Origin: Labilithrix sp.
Lineage (GTDB): Bacteria > Myxococcota_A > Polyangia > Polyangiales > Polyangiaceae
Assembly (NCBI GenBank): GCA_019637105.1
Contig: JAHBWF010000043.1
Coordinates: 1-49,343, forward strand
Length of the DNA stretch: 49,343 nt
Direction of reading: 5' to 3'
Below, piece after piece: positions 34,938-43,117 of the stretch (its first letter is position 1; each line of letters starts with the position of its first letter). The notes below the pieces were generated by a model that saw nothing but the letters and a program-made list of their open reading frames with translations, did no database searches and had not been told where the DNA came from. Both the position numbers and the translations under genes were made by a program.

Positions 34938-34986
34938 GCTCGCCCCGGCGAAGCCCCGCGAAGAGCCCCCGCGTCCGAGCGCGGCG

Positions 34987-35949
34987 TCAGACCGTCGCGG
35001 CCGCGGTCGCCTCGCCCGAGGCGAGGTCCGCGAGCGCCGAGCGGAGATCGGGGAAGACGAAGGCGAAGCCGGCGTCGACGAGGCGCTTCGGGACGGCGCG
35101 CTGCCCGGTGAGGACCGCCTGAGCGGCCTCGGCCCCCATCGCCAGCTTCACCGCGAACGACGGCACGCGCATGAGCGACGGCCGGTTGAGCGAAGCGCCG
35201 AGCTCCTCGGCGAACGTGTTCATCGTCACCGGCTCGGGCGCCGTGACGTTGTAGGCGCCCGAGAGATCGCTCCGCTCGAGCATCGCCTCGAACGCGCTCA
35301 CCACGTCGCGCAGGTGCACCCAAGGCATGTACTGCTTGCCGTCGCCGACGGGACCGCCGACGAACGCCTTGAAGATGGGGGCGAGCTTCCCGTAGACGCC
35401 GCCCCCGCGCCCGAGCACGAGGCCGAGCCGCGGGTGCACGACGCGCACGCCGGCGTCGGCGGCGGCCTTCGCGGCGTCCTCCCAGTCCCGCGTGAGGACC
35501 GCGAGGAAGTCGTCGCCCGGAGGCGTCTCCTCGGTGACGACCGCGTCGCCCGTCTTGATGCCGTAGTGGCCGACGCCCGAGACGCTCACGAAGACGGACG
35601 GCTTCCTCTTGGCCTTCGCGATGGCCTGGGCGAGGAGCTGCGTCGAGACGATGCGGCTCGACCGGAGGAGCCTCTTCCGCTCGTCGGTCCAGCGCTCGTC
35701 CGCGACGCTCGCCCCGGCGAGGTGGACGACCGCGTCCGCGCCGTCGACCAGGTCCATCCACCCGCCGGCGCGCTCGGGCGTCCACGTCGCGAACTCGACC
35801 TTCCCGCCCGCCCCGCACTCGGAGCACGCGTGCGACATGGCGCGCGCCGGACCGCGCGTGAGGATGACGGCGCGGTCGCCACGGCCGACGAGCACGTGGC
35901 TGAGCGCCCGCCCGACGAATCCGGTGCCTCCGCTGACGACGACCCTCAC
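34987..35949 (-). CDS. TIGR01777-family NAD-dependent epimerase-like protein
   Basis: This 320-residue short-chain dehydrogenase-like protein is of the TIGR01777/YfcH group. The N-terminal Rossmann motif VVVSGGTGFVGRALSHVL (about 3-20) binds NAD(P). Other features are DAVVHLAGASVADERWTDERKR (about 75-96), VFVSVSGVGHYGIK (active-site Ser and Tyr region, about 125-138), RLGLVLGRGGGVYGKL and PWVHLRDVVSAFEAML. The DUF1731 C-terminal region (RPSLMRVPSFAVKLAMG, AVPKRLVDAGFAFVFPDL) is typical. Plant and bacterial members affect cell division or sugar-nucleotide chemistry, but the substrate is unknown. One oddity is SHACSECGAG near residue 38, a CxxC in the N-terminal domain not usual for the family. 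The start is a GTG at 35949. It is divergent from the next lipoprotein gene. Confidence 0.9.
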   Translation of the reverse strand: MRVVVSGGTGFVGRALSHVLVGRGDRAVILTRGPARAMSHACSECGAGGKVEFATWTPERAGGWMDLVDGADAVVHLAGASVADERWTDERKRLLRSSRIVSTQLLAQAIAKAKRKPSVFVSVSGVGHYGIKTGDAVVTEETPPGDDFLAVLTRDWEDAAKAAADAGVRVVHPRLGLVLGRGGGVYGKLAPIFKAFVGGPVGDGKQYMPWVHLRDVVSAFEAMLERSDLSGAYNVTAPEPVTMNTFAEELGASLNRPSLMRVPSFAVKLAMGAEAAQAVLTGQRAVPKRLVDAGFAFVFPDLRSALADLASGEATAAATV

Positions 35950-36014
35950 GCCCTTAGGATGCCGGACGAGGCCCCACCGCTGCCACCTTTTGCATGGATC
36001 GTGGAAACCCACGC

Positions 36015-36020
36015 TAGTCT
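36015..36020 (+). promoter_or_regulatory. Candidate -10 box, 36-kb lipoprotein gene
   Basis: TAGTCT lies seven bases before the ATG at 36028. TTGCAT (35990-35995) lies 19 bases upstream. A leaderless or short-leader transcript is likely if used. Confidence 0.3.
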
Positions 36021-36027
36021 GCCACGA

Positions 36028-37065
36028 ATGCTCACGACGCAACCGGTCCGGCCCGTGAGAGCCCTGGCTGCCGCACTCCTCGCCGCCGCGCTCTCCGCTG
36101 GCGCTTGCGCCCCGAAGAACGCGAGCGAAGCCGAGAGCCGAAAGGACGTCGCGTGGCTCGCGGCGAACCCGACCGGTGAGTCGATCGCGGCGCTCGGCCG
36201 CCTCGCCGACGCGGACCCGCGCGCGGTCACGGCGCTCGAGGCCCGCGCCGGCGACGACGTCAACGTGCACATCGCCGCGTGGACCGCCGTCACGCGGGGC
36301 GCCCCGTGGGGGACGACCTTCATGAAGGCGTCGCTCGCCGATCCGAACCGCGCGGAGCTCGCCGCCGGCGCGCTCCCGCGGCGGGACCCGCGGATCGTCC
36401 CGTTCCTCGCCGAGCTCGAGGGCGCGATCGTCCGGCTGGCGAGCGGGCGCCCTGGCAGCTTCATCGCGGGCATCGTCGCGAGCGTCGGCCCGCCGGCCCA
36501 CGCGACGGTCGAGCGCCGCCTGATCGACCCCAAGACGCGCGGAGCGATGTGCGACGGGATCGCGCTCCCCGAGGCCAGCGGCGACGCGAAATCGGTCCTG
36601 CTCGCCGTGCCGACGGAGGCGCGCGACCACCCGTCGTGCGTCACGGCCGTGGTCGATATGGCGGCGTCGGAGGACGTCGTGCTCGACTGGATCGCGACCG
36701 GCGCCGAGCCGGGCCTCCTCGGCGTCGCGGCGACGAGCGCGCTGCCGTGCCCGCGCCTCGCCGGCGTCTGGAGGAAGGCGCTCCGCGAGCGCGCGCCGGA
36801 GACGCACGCCGCGCTGACGGTCCCGCTGCAGCGCTCGCTCTCGCGGTGCGCGCCTCAGCTCGACCCCGCGCTCGCCGAGCTCCTCGCGAAGGCCCCGAGC
36901 GCGCGCGCGGCGATCGTCCAGGCGCTCGATCCCTACGGCACGGAGCTCGCCAGCATGAAGGAGACCTGCGAGGCGCTGGCGCAGGGCTACGCCCAAGGCG
37001 AGGGTGCGCTCGTCCGAGCGCGCGCCCTCGACGCGCGGAGCCACGGCTGCGCCCTCGCGCGCTGA
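36028..37065 (+). CDS. HEAT-like lipoprotein, function unknown
   Basis: A 345-residue lipoprotein. The signal ALAAALLAAALSAGAC ends at Cys27. The rest is helical: ASEAESRKDVAWLAANPTGE, SIAALGRLADADPRAVTALE, VNVHIAAWTAVTRGAPWGTT, FLAELEGAIVRLASGRPG, VERRLIDPKTRGAMCDG and VWRKALRERAPETHAAL, giving a pattern of two helices about every 35 residues like HEAT/ARM. About eight cysteines are scattered through it, including two near the C-terminus (SLSRCAPQ, SHGCALAR). It may be a surface scaffold. The ATG at 36028 is chosen because it starts the signal peptide. It is divergent from the epimerase gene. A perfect hairpin lies downstream, shared with the liv operon's end. Confidence 0.78.
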   Translation: MLTTQPVRPVRALAAALLAAALSAGACAPKNASEAESRKDVAWLAANPTGESIAALGRLADADPRAVTALEARAGDDVNVHIAAWTAVTRGAPWGTTFMKASLADPNRAELAAGALPRRDPRIVPFLAELEGAIVRLASGRPGSFIAGIVASVGPPAHATVERRLIDPKTRGAMCDGIALPEASGDAKSVLLAVPTEARDHPSCVTAVVDMAASEDVVLDWIATGAEPGLLGVAATSALPCPRLAGVWRKALRERAPETHAALTVPLQRSLSRCAPQLDPALAELLAKAPSARAAIVQALDPYGTELASMKETCEALAQGYAQGEGALVRARALDARSHGCALAR

Positions 37066-37123
37066 GCGTCGGTCGCGGCCCCGCGCTCCGACGAGGCGCC
37101 CTCGGACGACGAGGCGTCCTCGA

Positions 37124-37148
37124 CCTCGGCGGCCTTCAGCCGCCGAGG
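37124..37148. terminator. Perfect 10-bp hairpin between convergent genes
   Basis: CCTCGGCGGC (37124-37133) pairs perfectly with GCCGCCGAGG (37139-37148) around CTTCA. It is 58 bases past the lipoprotein stop and 24 bases past livF's stop on the other strand. Its right arm also repeats the livF 3' end (TTCAGCCGCCGAGG). It may end both messages. Confidence 0.5.
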
Positions 37149-37172
37149 CGCCGTCCGCCGGCGGGGAGCCGT

Positions 37173-37931
37173 TCAGCCGCCGAGGTACGCAGCCTGGATC
37201 TCGGGGTTCGACGCGAGCTCCTTGGCGTCGCCCTCGAGCGCGATCTCCCCGGTGCGCAGGACGTACGCGCGCTGGCTCGTCGAGAGCGCGATGCGCGTGT
37301 TCTGCTCGACGAGCAGGATGGTCACGCCGCTCCGGGCGATCTCCGCGATGGCGCGGAAGATCTGCTGGACGAGCTTCGGCGCGATGCCGAGCGACGGCTC
37401 GTCGAGCAGCAGCAGCCGCGGCCGCGCCATGAGCGCGCGGCCGATGGCGAGCATCTGCTGCTCGCCTCCGGAGAGCGTGCCGCCCTCCTGCTTCATGCGC
37501 TCGCCGAGGCGCGGGAAGAGCTCCGTGACGTCCTCGAGCGTCTCCTTCATCGCCTTGGCGTCGCGGTGCAGGTAGGCGCCGAGCTCGAGGTTCTCGAGCA
37601 CCGTGAGGTTCGGGAAGATCGCGCGCCCCTCCGGCGCGAGCGAGATCCCCTCCGCGACGCGCTGCTCGGTGGTGTCCTGGGCGAGCGGCCGCCCCGCGAG
37701 CTTCACCGCCCCGCCCGCGAGCGGGACGAGCCCCATGATCGACTTGAGCGTCGTCGTCTTGCCCGCGCCGTTCGCCCCGATCATCGCGACGATCTCGCCG
37801 GGGAAGACGCGCAGGTCCACGCCCTTGAGCGCCTTGATGCCGCCGTACGACACCTTCACGTCCGTGAGCTCGAGCAGCGGCGCGCCGTCGGCGAGCGCGA
37901 GCGACGCGCGCGTCGGATGAGCGACGCGCAT
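37173..37931 (-). CDS. livF: Branched-chain amino acid ABC transporter ATPase LivF
   Basis: This cytoplasmic ATPase subunit drives uptake of leucine, isoleucine and valine. Its 252 residues carry Walker A GANGAGKTT (about 48-56), the Q-loop region, the signature LSGGEQQMLAIGRALM (about 150), Walker B LLLLDEPSLG (about 172), and the His switch region LLVEQN. The motif SYGGIKALKGVDL near the start and AAYLGG at the end are characteristic of LivF. It is the last gene of the sspB-livM-livG-livF run; its ATG overlaps the livG stop by one base (TGATG), so translation is coupled. No livH (second permease) or livK (binding protein) is in the window, so those must be elsewhere. Identity of the family is secure; the exact substrate could be another branched or aromatic amino acid or urea. 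Confidence 0.93.
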   Translation of the reverse strand: MRVAHPTRASLALADGAPLLELTDVKVSYGGIKALKGVDLRVFPGEIVAMIGANGAGKTTTLKSIMGLVPLAGGAVKLAGRPLAQDTTEQRVAEGISLAPEGRAIFPNLTVLENLELGAYLHRDAKAMKETLEDVTELFPRLGERMKQEGGTLSGGEQQMLAIGRALMARPRLLLLDEPSLGIAPKLVQQIFRAIAEIARSGVTILLVEQNTRIALSTSQRAYVLRTGEIALEGDAKELASNPEIQAAYLGG

Positions 37932-39154
37932 CAGCCGCCCTCTTTCTTGTGAGGGTCGTCGTCGCCGTGGGGGCCGACGCCGTTGCTCCCCTTGTCGACG
38001 CCGTTCGCGTGCGCGTCGCGCGCGGGCGCCTCGGGCTCGCTCCCCCAGCCGCCGTCGAGGGCCGAGACGTCCGGCGCGGACGGCGCGACCTCCGGGTCGA
38101 CCCGAGCCGGCGGAGCCGGCGGCGCCGTCACGACCTCGACCGCCTCGACCGCGGCGGGCTCCTTGGCGCCGGGCTCCGCGAGCCCCTCGTCGTCGGCGTC
38201 GGGCGCCGCGAGACCGCGCTCGAGGCTCCGCGTGAGCTCGCGCGACAGATCGGCGAGCTCGGGCTCGGAAAGCTTCTCGGCGCGGGGCGGCGCCGTCGCG
38301 GCGTCGGCCTCGCCCGCGGCGCGCGGAGAGGGCTCGACGTCCGGCAGCGCCGGGTTCGAGGCCTCTTCGACCGCGGCGCGGACGGACGGCGCCTCCTCGT
38401 CCTCGCCGAGGTACGCCGCGAGGACCTTCGGGTGCTTCCGGATCTCGTCCGGCGTCCCGTGGGCGATCGTCTCGCCGTGGTCGAGCACGTGGAGCTCCTC
38501 GCACACGCCCATCACCACCTGCATGTTGTGCTCGACGAGCACGATCGCGACCCCGAACGTGTCGCGGAGCCAGCGGATCTGCGTCTTCAGGCCCTCGGCC
38601 TCGCCGTAGTTCATGCCCGCCGCGGGCTCGTCGAGCAGCAAGATCGACGGACCGAGCATCATCGCGCGCGCGATCTCGAGGCGGCGCTGGTCGCCGTAGG
38701 GGAGCGACGTCGGCGCTTCGTCCGCCATCTCGTGGAGGTCGAAGATACGGAGCAGCTCCGTCGCGCGCTCGTGCATCGCGCGCTCGTCCTCGTAGTGCGC
38801 CGGCAAGCGCAGCACCGCCGAGGCGAGGTGGGCCTTCTTCTGGAGCTCGCACGCGACGAGCAGGTTCTCGACGACCGTGAGCTGCCCGAACAGACGGATG
38901 TTCTGGAACGTGCGCGCGACGCCGGCGCCCGCGATCTGCGCGGGCTTCAACGCGACGAGATCGACGCCGCCGAAGGCGATCGCGCCGGAGTCGGGCTTGT
39001 AGACGCCGGTGACGAGGTTGAAGACCGTCGTCTTGCCCGCGCCGTTCGGGCCGATGAGGCCGAAGATGACCTTGTCGCCGACGGTGAAGCTGACGCCGCC
39101 GACGGCGCGGAGACCTCCGAAGCTCTTGGTCACCTGCTCGAGCACGAGCCCCAT
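37931..39154 (-). CDS. livG: Branched-chain amino acid ABC ATPase LivG, long tail
   Basis: This is the second ATPase subunit of the branched-chain amino acid importer. The ABC part (about 1-252) has Walker A GPNGAGKTT (about 34-42), the LivG signature LPYGDQRRLEIARAMM, Walker B ILLLDEPAAGMN and the His-loop LVEHNMQVVMG; the typical LivG end KVLAAYLGEDEE follows. After it comes an unusual 155-residue tail rich in Ala, Pro, Glu and Asp (for example RAAVEEASNPALPDVEPSPR, EKLSEPELADLSRELTR), ending HANGVDKGSNGVGPHGDDD. Normal LivG proteins have no such tail, so this could be a disordered regulatory extension. It starts ATG at 39154 and is 18 bp from the livM stop. The family is secure and the tail is real by reading frame. 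Confidence 0.93.
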   Translation of the reverse strand: MGLVLEQVTKSFGGLRAVGGVSFTVGDKVIFGLIGPNGAGKTTVFNLVTGVYKPDSGAIAFGGVDLVALKPAQIAGAGVARTFQNIRLFGQLTVVENLLVACELQKKAHLASAVLRLPAHYEDERAMHERATELLRIFDLHEMADEAPTSLPYGDQRRLEIARAMMLGPSILLLDEPAAGMNYGEAEGLKTQIRWLRDTFGVAIVLVEHNMQVVMGVCEELHVLDHGETIAHGTPDEIRKHPKVLAAYLGEDEEAPSVRAAVEEASNPALPDVEPSPRAAGEADAATAPPRAEKLSEPELADLSRELTRSLERGLAAPDADDEGLAEPGAKEPAAVEAVEVVTAPPAPPARVDPEVAPSAPDVSALDGGWGSEPEAPARDAHANGVDKGSNGVGPHGDDDPHKKEGG

Positions 39155-39172
39155 CTCAGGCGCGCTCCATCG

Positions 39173-40333
39173 TCAGGCCGCCTCGGCCTTCGCGCCGGCG
39201 CGCGGAGCGTCCGGCCCGGAGCCGCCGCGCCCGCCCCGCCTCTTCTGGAACAGCTCACGCTCGCCCAGCAGCCCCTCGGGTCGAACGACCATGAGCAGCA
39301 CGAGCACGAGCGCGTAGACGATCATCCGGAGCGCGTTCAGATCGAGCGACTCGAACTCGCGCCGGAGCGCCTGCACGGCCGAGGTCGCCTGAACCTGCTC
39401 GATGGCCTTGATCGAGAACGTGATGAACACGCCGCCGATCGCCGCGCCGGTCACGCTCCCCGAGCCGCCGAGGATGACCATCGTGATCGCGTCGAAGGAC
39501 GCCTGGAAGTTGTAGTTGTCCGGGTTCACGATCGGCGTGCCGTCGCGCATGATCGCCATCAGCCCGCCGGCGACGCCGGCGCCCACGGCCGCGATGACGA
39601 AGGACGTGACCTTGTAGCGCGTCGGGTCCACGCCCACGGCGGCGGCGGCGATCTCGTCCTCGCGCAGCGCCCGGAGCGCGCGGCCCCACCCGCTGAACTT
39701 GATGCGCCACGCGACGACGCCGAGGACGAACGCCAGCCCGAACACCCAGAACGGCCCCGCGTAGAGCGGGATGCCCTGGTTGTCGATCCCCATGTACCCG
39801 TTCTGCCCGCCGAGCCGGGAGAGCGCCCGCGCGATCGGGCTCCCGTCTTCGCCGGCCTGGGCCGTCGCGATGACGAGGCGGAAGATCTCGGCGAACCCGA
39901 GCGTGACGATGGCGAGGTAGTCGCCTCGGAGCCGGAGGCTCGGCAGCCCGACGAGGAAGCCGAAGATCCCCGCCAGCGTCGCCGACGCGAGCAGGCACAC
40001 CGGCACGACGATGAAGGAGCGCGCGAACGTCGGCTCCCCTCCTCCGAGCATCTCGTGCAGGTTCGACGCGATGACCGCGCTCGTGTACCCGCCGAGGCCG
40101 ACGAAGCCGGCGTGACCGATCGAGAACTGCCCCGCCATGCCGTTGATGACGTTGAGCGACGAGGCGACGAGCACGTTGCACGCCGCGAGCATGAAGAGCT
40201 GGCGGATGGAGCTGTCGTGGACGAAGTCGGCGAGGTAGAGGTCGCAGAGGAGCGCGACGCCGAGCACGCCCGCCCCGACGGCGAGCCTCGACCAGCGAAG
40301 CCCCCCGCTCTTCCCTGCCTGGCCACGCGCCAT
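39173..40333 (-). CDS. livM: Branched-chain amino acid ABC permease LivM
   Basis: This 386-residue inner-membrane permease forms part of the transport channel. It has about nine to ten hydrophobic spans, including LAVGAGVLGVALLCDLYLAD, FMLAACNVLVASSLNVINGM, VVPVCLLASATLAGIFGFLV and FWVFGLAFVLGVVAWRI. The LivM signature is AGQFSIGHAGFVGLGGYTSA (about 66-85), GDYLAIVTLGFAEIFRLV (about 135-152) and GRALRALREDEIAAAAVGVD, which contacts the ATPases. The C-terminus is a basic/Gly/Ala tail (GELFQKRRGGRGGSGPDA-like). ATG at 40333 lies 19 bp after the sspB stop, and TAGGGT overlaps that stop region, so it may be expressed both with sspB and from its own promoter. No second permease LivH is present in the window, although LivM normally pairs with it. 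Identity is secure. Confidence 0.92.
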   Translation of the reverse strand: MARGQAGKSGGLRWSRLAVGAGVLGVALLCDLYLADFVHDSSIRQLFMLAACNVLVASSLNVINGMAGQFSIGHAGFVGLGGYTSAVIASNLHEMLGGGEPTFARSFIVVPVCLLASATLAGIFGFLVGLPSLRLRGDYLAIVTLGFAEIFRLVIATAQAGEDGSPIARALSRLGGQNGYMGIDNQGIPLYAGPFWVFGLAFVLGVVAWRIKFSGWGRALRALREDEIAAAAVGVDPTRYKVTSFVIAAVGAGVAGGLMAIMRDGTPIVNPDNYNFQASFDAITMVILGGSGSVTGAAIGGVFITFSIKAIEQVQATSAVQALRREFESLDLNALRMIVYALVLVLLMVVRPEGLLGERELFQKRRGGRGGSGPDAPRAGAKAEAA

Positions 40334-40352
40334 GAGAAGCGCGCGTTCTACC

Positions 40353-41036
40353 CTATTTCACGACGCGGAGGTACGGCGGGAGCTCACGCTTGGGCCGCGG
40401 CGGACCGGCCGCCGGACCGTTCACCCGAGGCGTCGCCGGAGAGCGGTCGGCGCTCGCGTTCGCCTCCCGCCGGTCATCGAGCTTCTCGACCCGCGGCGAC
40501 GATTTCTCCGGCGCCGGGACCGCGACGAGCACCGGCCGCGCCGCCTCTTCCTTCTTCTTGCGCGGCCGCTTGGCGCGCGCGGCCGGAGCGCTCGCTTCGG
40601 CCGTCGCGTCCCGCGGGGCGTCGGCCTGGATGCGCGACTTGCCCTTGGCGCGCCCCGGCGCCGGCACGGCGGTCGGACCGGGCGCCGCGGGGCGCGGTCC
40701 CTCGGCGCGAACCGCGAGCTCCTGCGGCACGTCGTCCGGCCAGACCATCCCGCGGCCGTCGTCGCCGACCATCGCGAAGACGCTGAGCCAGGGCACCACG
40801 CAGAAGAACTTCGCACGGTTGAACGAGAGCGTGCAGCTCATGCTCTCGTCGTCGAGCCGGAGATCGGGGATCGGGACGGGCATGTTCAGCCCGATCTTCA
40901 GGATGAGGCGCGGCTCCTTGCGAAACTGCGGAGGCACCACGACGCCCTTCGCCCTCGGGTCGAGGTAGACGTCGACGTTCGACCTCTCGAGCAGCGCGAG
41001 CGCGACCTCCTTCTTTGGTGGCAGGAGCTGGGTCAT
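40353..41036 (-). CDS. sspB: SspB-like ClpXP adaptor with ClpX-docking tail
   Basis: This 227-residue protein resembles the SspB adaptor, which brings ssrA-tagged and other substrates to the ClpXP protease. The N-terminal domain (about 1-105) has VDVYLDPRAKGVVVPPQF, LILKIGLNMPVPIPDL, DDESMSCTLSFNRAKFFCVV and PWLSVFAMVGDDG, fitting the SspB beta-sandwich. The middle (about 106-215) is a very long, Ala/Pro/Lys-rich, presumably flexible linker. The protein ends ELPPYLRVVK. In E. coli SspB the last residues, LRVVK, form the motif that docks on the ClpX N-domain, so the same end here is strong support. The linker is longer than in E. coli. The ATG is at 41036, with TTATCG immediately upstream. It is followed by livM after 19 bp. 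The start is less certain; family and tail are convincing. Confidence 0.85.
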   Translation of the reverse strand: MTQLLPPKKEVALALLERSNVDVYLDPRAKGVVVPPQFRKEPRLILKIGLNMPVPIPDLRLDDESMSCTLSFNRAKFFCVVPWLSVFAMVGDDGRGMVWPDDVPQELAVRAEGPRPAAPGPTAVPAPGRAKGKSRIQADAPRDATAEASAPAARAKRPRKKKEEAARPVLVAVPAPEKSSPRVEKLDDRREANASADRSPATPRVNGPAAGPPRPKRELPPYLRVVK

Positions 41037-41115
41037 CGATAACTCGACTCGAGGTGGCCTCGAGGACTCTCTCCCTTCTAGCGCGCCTTTCCTTCGTCTG
41101 CCAGTGTCGTGGTCG

Positions 41116-41799
41116 ATGGCGAGCGGCGCGCTTGGAGCACCCCCCGAGGGTGGTCGACCCCCGACGCTCACGTCGGTGCGGATGCTCGACGTGCCGCCGA
41201 TGCCTCGCGTCGTCCCCGACGGCGTCTTCGACGCATGGTCGTGGTGCAGCAGCGACGTGATCGAGTGGCGGCGCCCCGCGAGCGCGCCGTCGTTCGAGGA
41301 CGCGACCTCACGCGTCGAGGGGCAGAACCCGCCGGGCCTCGTGTTCGTGATGCGCGCCGAGTGCACTTTCCTGCCGCGCGAGCTCGCGCGCCTCCACGCG
41401 TTCGGCTACGGGCTCGACGACGAGCTCGCGCTCGCGCCGTGGGCGATCGACGACGCGACCGATCTCCTCTACGAGCGCCGCGCCCGCCCCCGCGACGTCT
41501 TCTGGCTCGCCGCGAGCACGCTCGACGCGCTCCTGTGGGGGCTGCACGACTGGGCGCACTTCCACAACCACGGGCCGTTCGATCAGCCCGCGATGACCGA
41601 GCTCCAGTGCGATCTGGTCGCGCTCGCGTGGCTCCGCAGGAACGCCGGCGCCGTCGGGCTCACGGAGCGCGCGCTCGTCGCGGTCGCCCGCGGCCTCGCC
41701 GCGCTGTCGCGCCAGCGCTTCGACGACGAAGGCGCGCGCGCCCCGGTCGCCGACCTCGACGCCCTGTTCCTCGGTCCGTACCCGACCACGCCGCTGTGA
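41116..41799 (+). CDS. Conserved protein, function unknown
   Basis: A 227-residue protein without signal peptide or membrane span. The first 35 residues are Pro/Gly rich (GALGAPPEGGRPPTLTSVRM). Conserved-looking cores are VPDGVFDAWSWCSSDVIEW, GLVFVMRAECTFLPRELARL, FWLAASTLDALLWGLHDWAH and TELQCDLVALAWLRRNAG. The segment HDWAHFHNHG with nearby E could bind a metal, but this is only a visual guess. Several start codons are possible: GTG at 41104, ATG at 41116 or ATG at 41182; the middle one is given. It is divergent from sspB with about 80 bp between starts, and its stop codon lies inside a 6-bp dyad (GTGATC, 41796-41801, with GATCAC, 41807-41812). Coding is well supported; function is not recognised. 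Confidence 0.75.
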   Translation: MASGALGAPPEGGRPPTLTSVRMLDVPPMPRVVPDGVFDAWSWCSSDVIEWRRPASAPSFEDATSRVEGQNPPGLVFVMRAECTFLPRELARLHAFGYGLDDELALAPWAIDDATDLLYERRARPRDVFWLAASTLDALLWGLHDWAHFHNHGPFDQPAMTELQCDLVALAWLRRNAGAVGLTERALVAVARGLAALSRQRFDDEGARAPVADLDALFLGPYPTTPL

Positions 41800-41868
41800 T
41801 CGCCGGGATCACGCGCGGCCCGATCACCGAACGTGCGGCGCCTCTGATCTGGGTCACGGCCGCGCCGC

Positions 41869-41890
41869 CGTGTCGCGCTCGCGCGACACG
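41869..41890. terminator. Perfect 9-bp stem with CTCG loop
   Basis: CGTGTCGCG (41869-41877) pairs perfectly with CGCGACACG (41882-41890). It lies 70 bases past the unknown gene's stop in a 379-bp gap before the convergent SDR. The rest of the gap (41800-42178) holds a 22-bp-period direct repeat of GAGCGGGACAGGC (41957, 41979) and no gene. Confidence 0.5.
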
Positions 41891-42178
41891 ATCGGGCAGG
41901 GCGCTTCAACGCGGGGGCCAGGCGCCGGCGCGGCCTCGAGGGGCGCCGACGCGCGCGAGCGGGACAGGCGGGCGCGCCGAGCGGGACAGGCCGCGCGCGG
42001 CACGGAGCGTGAATGAGCCGCCAGGAGCGACGCCGAGCGCGACGTCGAAAACGGACGGGCGCCTTGGCGAGCCGGGTCGCGACGCAAGCCCGACCCGTCG
42101 GACGGCGCCCCGCGCGGGAACAACCGAGCCCCCGCGCGGGCGCGCTGCCGGCGACGCCCGTGTCTCCGCGCCGGCGCT

Positions 42179-42967
42179 TCAGCCGGTCCGCTTGCTCGAG
42201 CCGCGCGCGGCGCGTCGGGTCGCGTACGCGTGGACCGAGAACGGCAAGAGCTGCGCGAGCCTGGTGAGGAAGCGGAGCGGCGGAGGGAACGCCACCATCG
42301 CCGGCGCGCGCTCGAGGCGATCGGCGACGTAGCGCGCCGCCTTGGCGGCGTCCCAGATGAACGGCATCGGGAAGTCGTTCTTCGCGGTCATCGGCGTCTC
42401 CACGAAGCCGGGCTGCACGTCCGTGACGGCGAGCCCCGCGCGCGACAGATCGAGGCGGAGGCCCTCCAGGAAGACGGTGAGCGCGGCCTTGCTCGCGCTG
42501 TAGTCCGCGGAGCCCGGCAGCGCTCGCCGGCCCGCCAGGCTCGACACGCCGACGAGGTGCCCGCGCTTCTGCGCGAGCATGATGGGGATCGCGCCCATGA
42601 GGGTCGCCATCGCGCCGCGCACGTTCACGTCGATCGTCCGCACGACGTCCTCGAGCGACAGGCGCGACGCGTGGGCCGACGCGCCGACCCCGGCGTTCGC
42701 GACGATCATGTCGAGCGAGCCGAGGATCGCCTCGGCGCGCTTCGCGACCGCGTGGGCGGCGACCGGATCGGCCACGTCGCAGACGAGGTGATCGGCCCGG
42801 CCGCCGGACGCCTCGATCTCGTCGCAGAGCCGGGCGAGCTCCTCCTCGCGGCGGGCGGTCACGACGACGTGCGCGCCGCGACGCGCGTACTCGAGCGCGA
42901 GCGCGCGGCCGATGCCGCTCGAGGCGCCCGTGATGAGGACCGTCTTGGGAGGAGTTCGCTTCGCCAT
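42179..42967 (-). CDS. Short-chain dehydrogenase/reductase (SDR)
   Basis: An NAD(P)-dependent oxidoreductase of 262 residues, classical SDR. Visible are the cofactor motif TGASSGIGRALALEYARRG (about 13-31), NAG at VANAGVG (about 91), the catalytic Ser in VGVSSLAGRR, and YSASK (Tyr and Lys, about 155-159). PGFVETPM follows and is usual. The C-terminal segment FPPPLRFLTRLAQLLPFSVH is hydrophobic and may contact a membrane or lipid substrate. Arg/Lys in RREEE favours NADP(H) over NAD. The substrate is unknown; a fatty acid or polyketide ketone/alcohol is possible but not supported. The ATG at 42967 fits. It is divergent from the PLD-like gene across the 412-bp repeat-bearing gap. Confidence 0.92.
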   Translation of the reverse strand: MAKRTPPKTVLITGASSGIGRALALEYARRGAHVVVTARREEELARLCDEIEASGGRADHLVCDVADPVAAHAVAKRAEAILGSLDMIVANAGVGASAHASRLSLEDVVRTIDVNVRGAMATLMGAIPIMLAQKRGHLVGVSSLAGRRALPGSADYSASKAALTVFLEGLRLDLSRAGLAVTDVQPGFVETPMTAKNDFPMPFIWDAAKAARYVADRLERAPAMVAFPPPLRFLTRLAQLLPFSVHAYATRRAARGSSKRTG

Positions 42968-43117
42968 GGGTGAGGGGCTCCGTGCGTCAGGCGCTTCGCG
43001 CCGCTCGCGGGCCGTGAGGGCGCGACGCGCGAGCGAGGTGAGAACGCGGCGTGACCGAGCGTGATCGACATCACGCTCGGCCCATTTAGCATCTTCTCAT
43101 CACGAGGCTCGACGGGA

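Noticed and set aside
37124-37148. Classical intrinsic terminators throughout the window
   Set aside because: Stems are perfect but almost none is followed by a U-tract; they are given as candidate terminators with modest confidence only.
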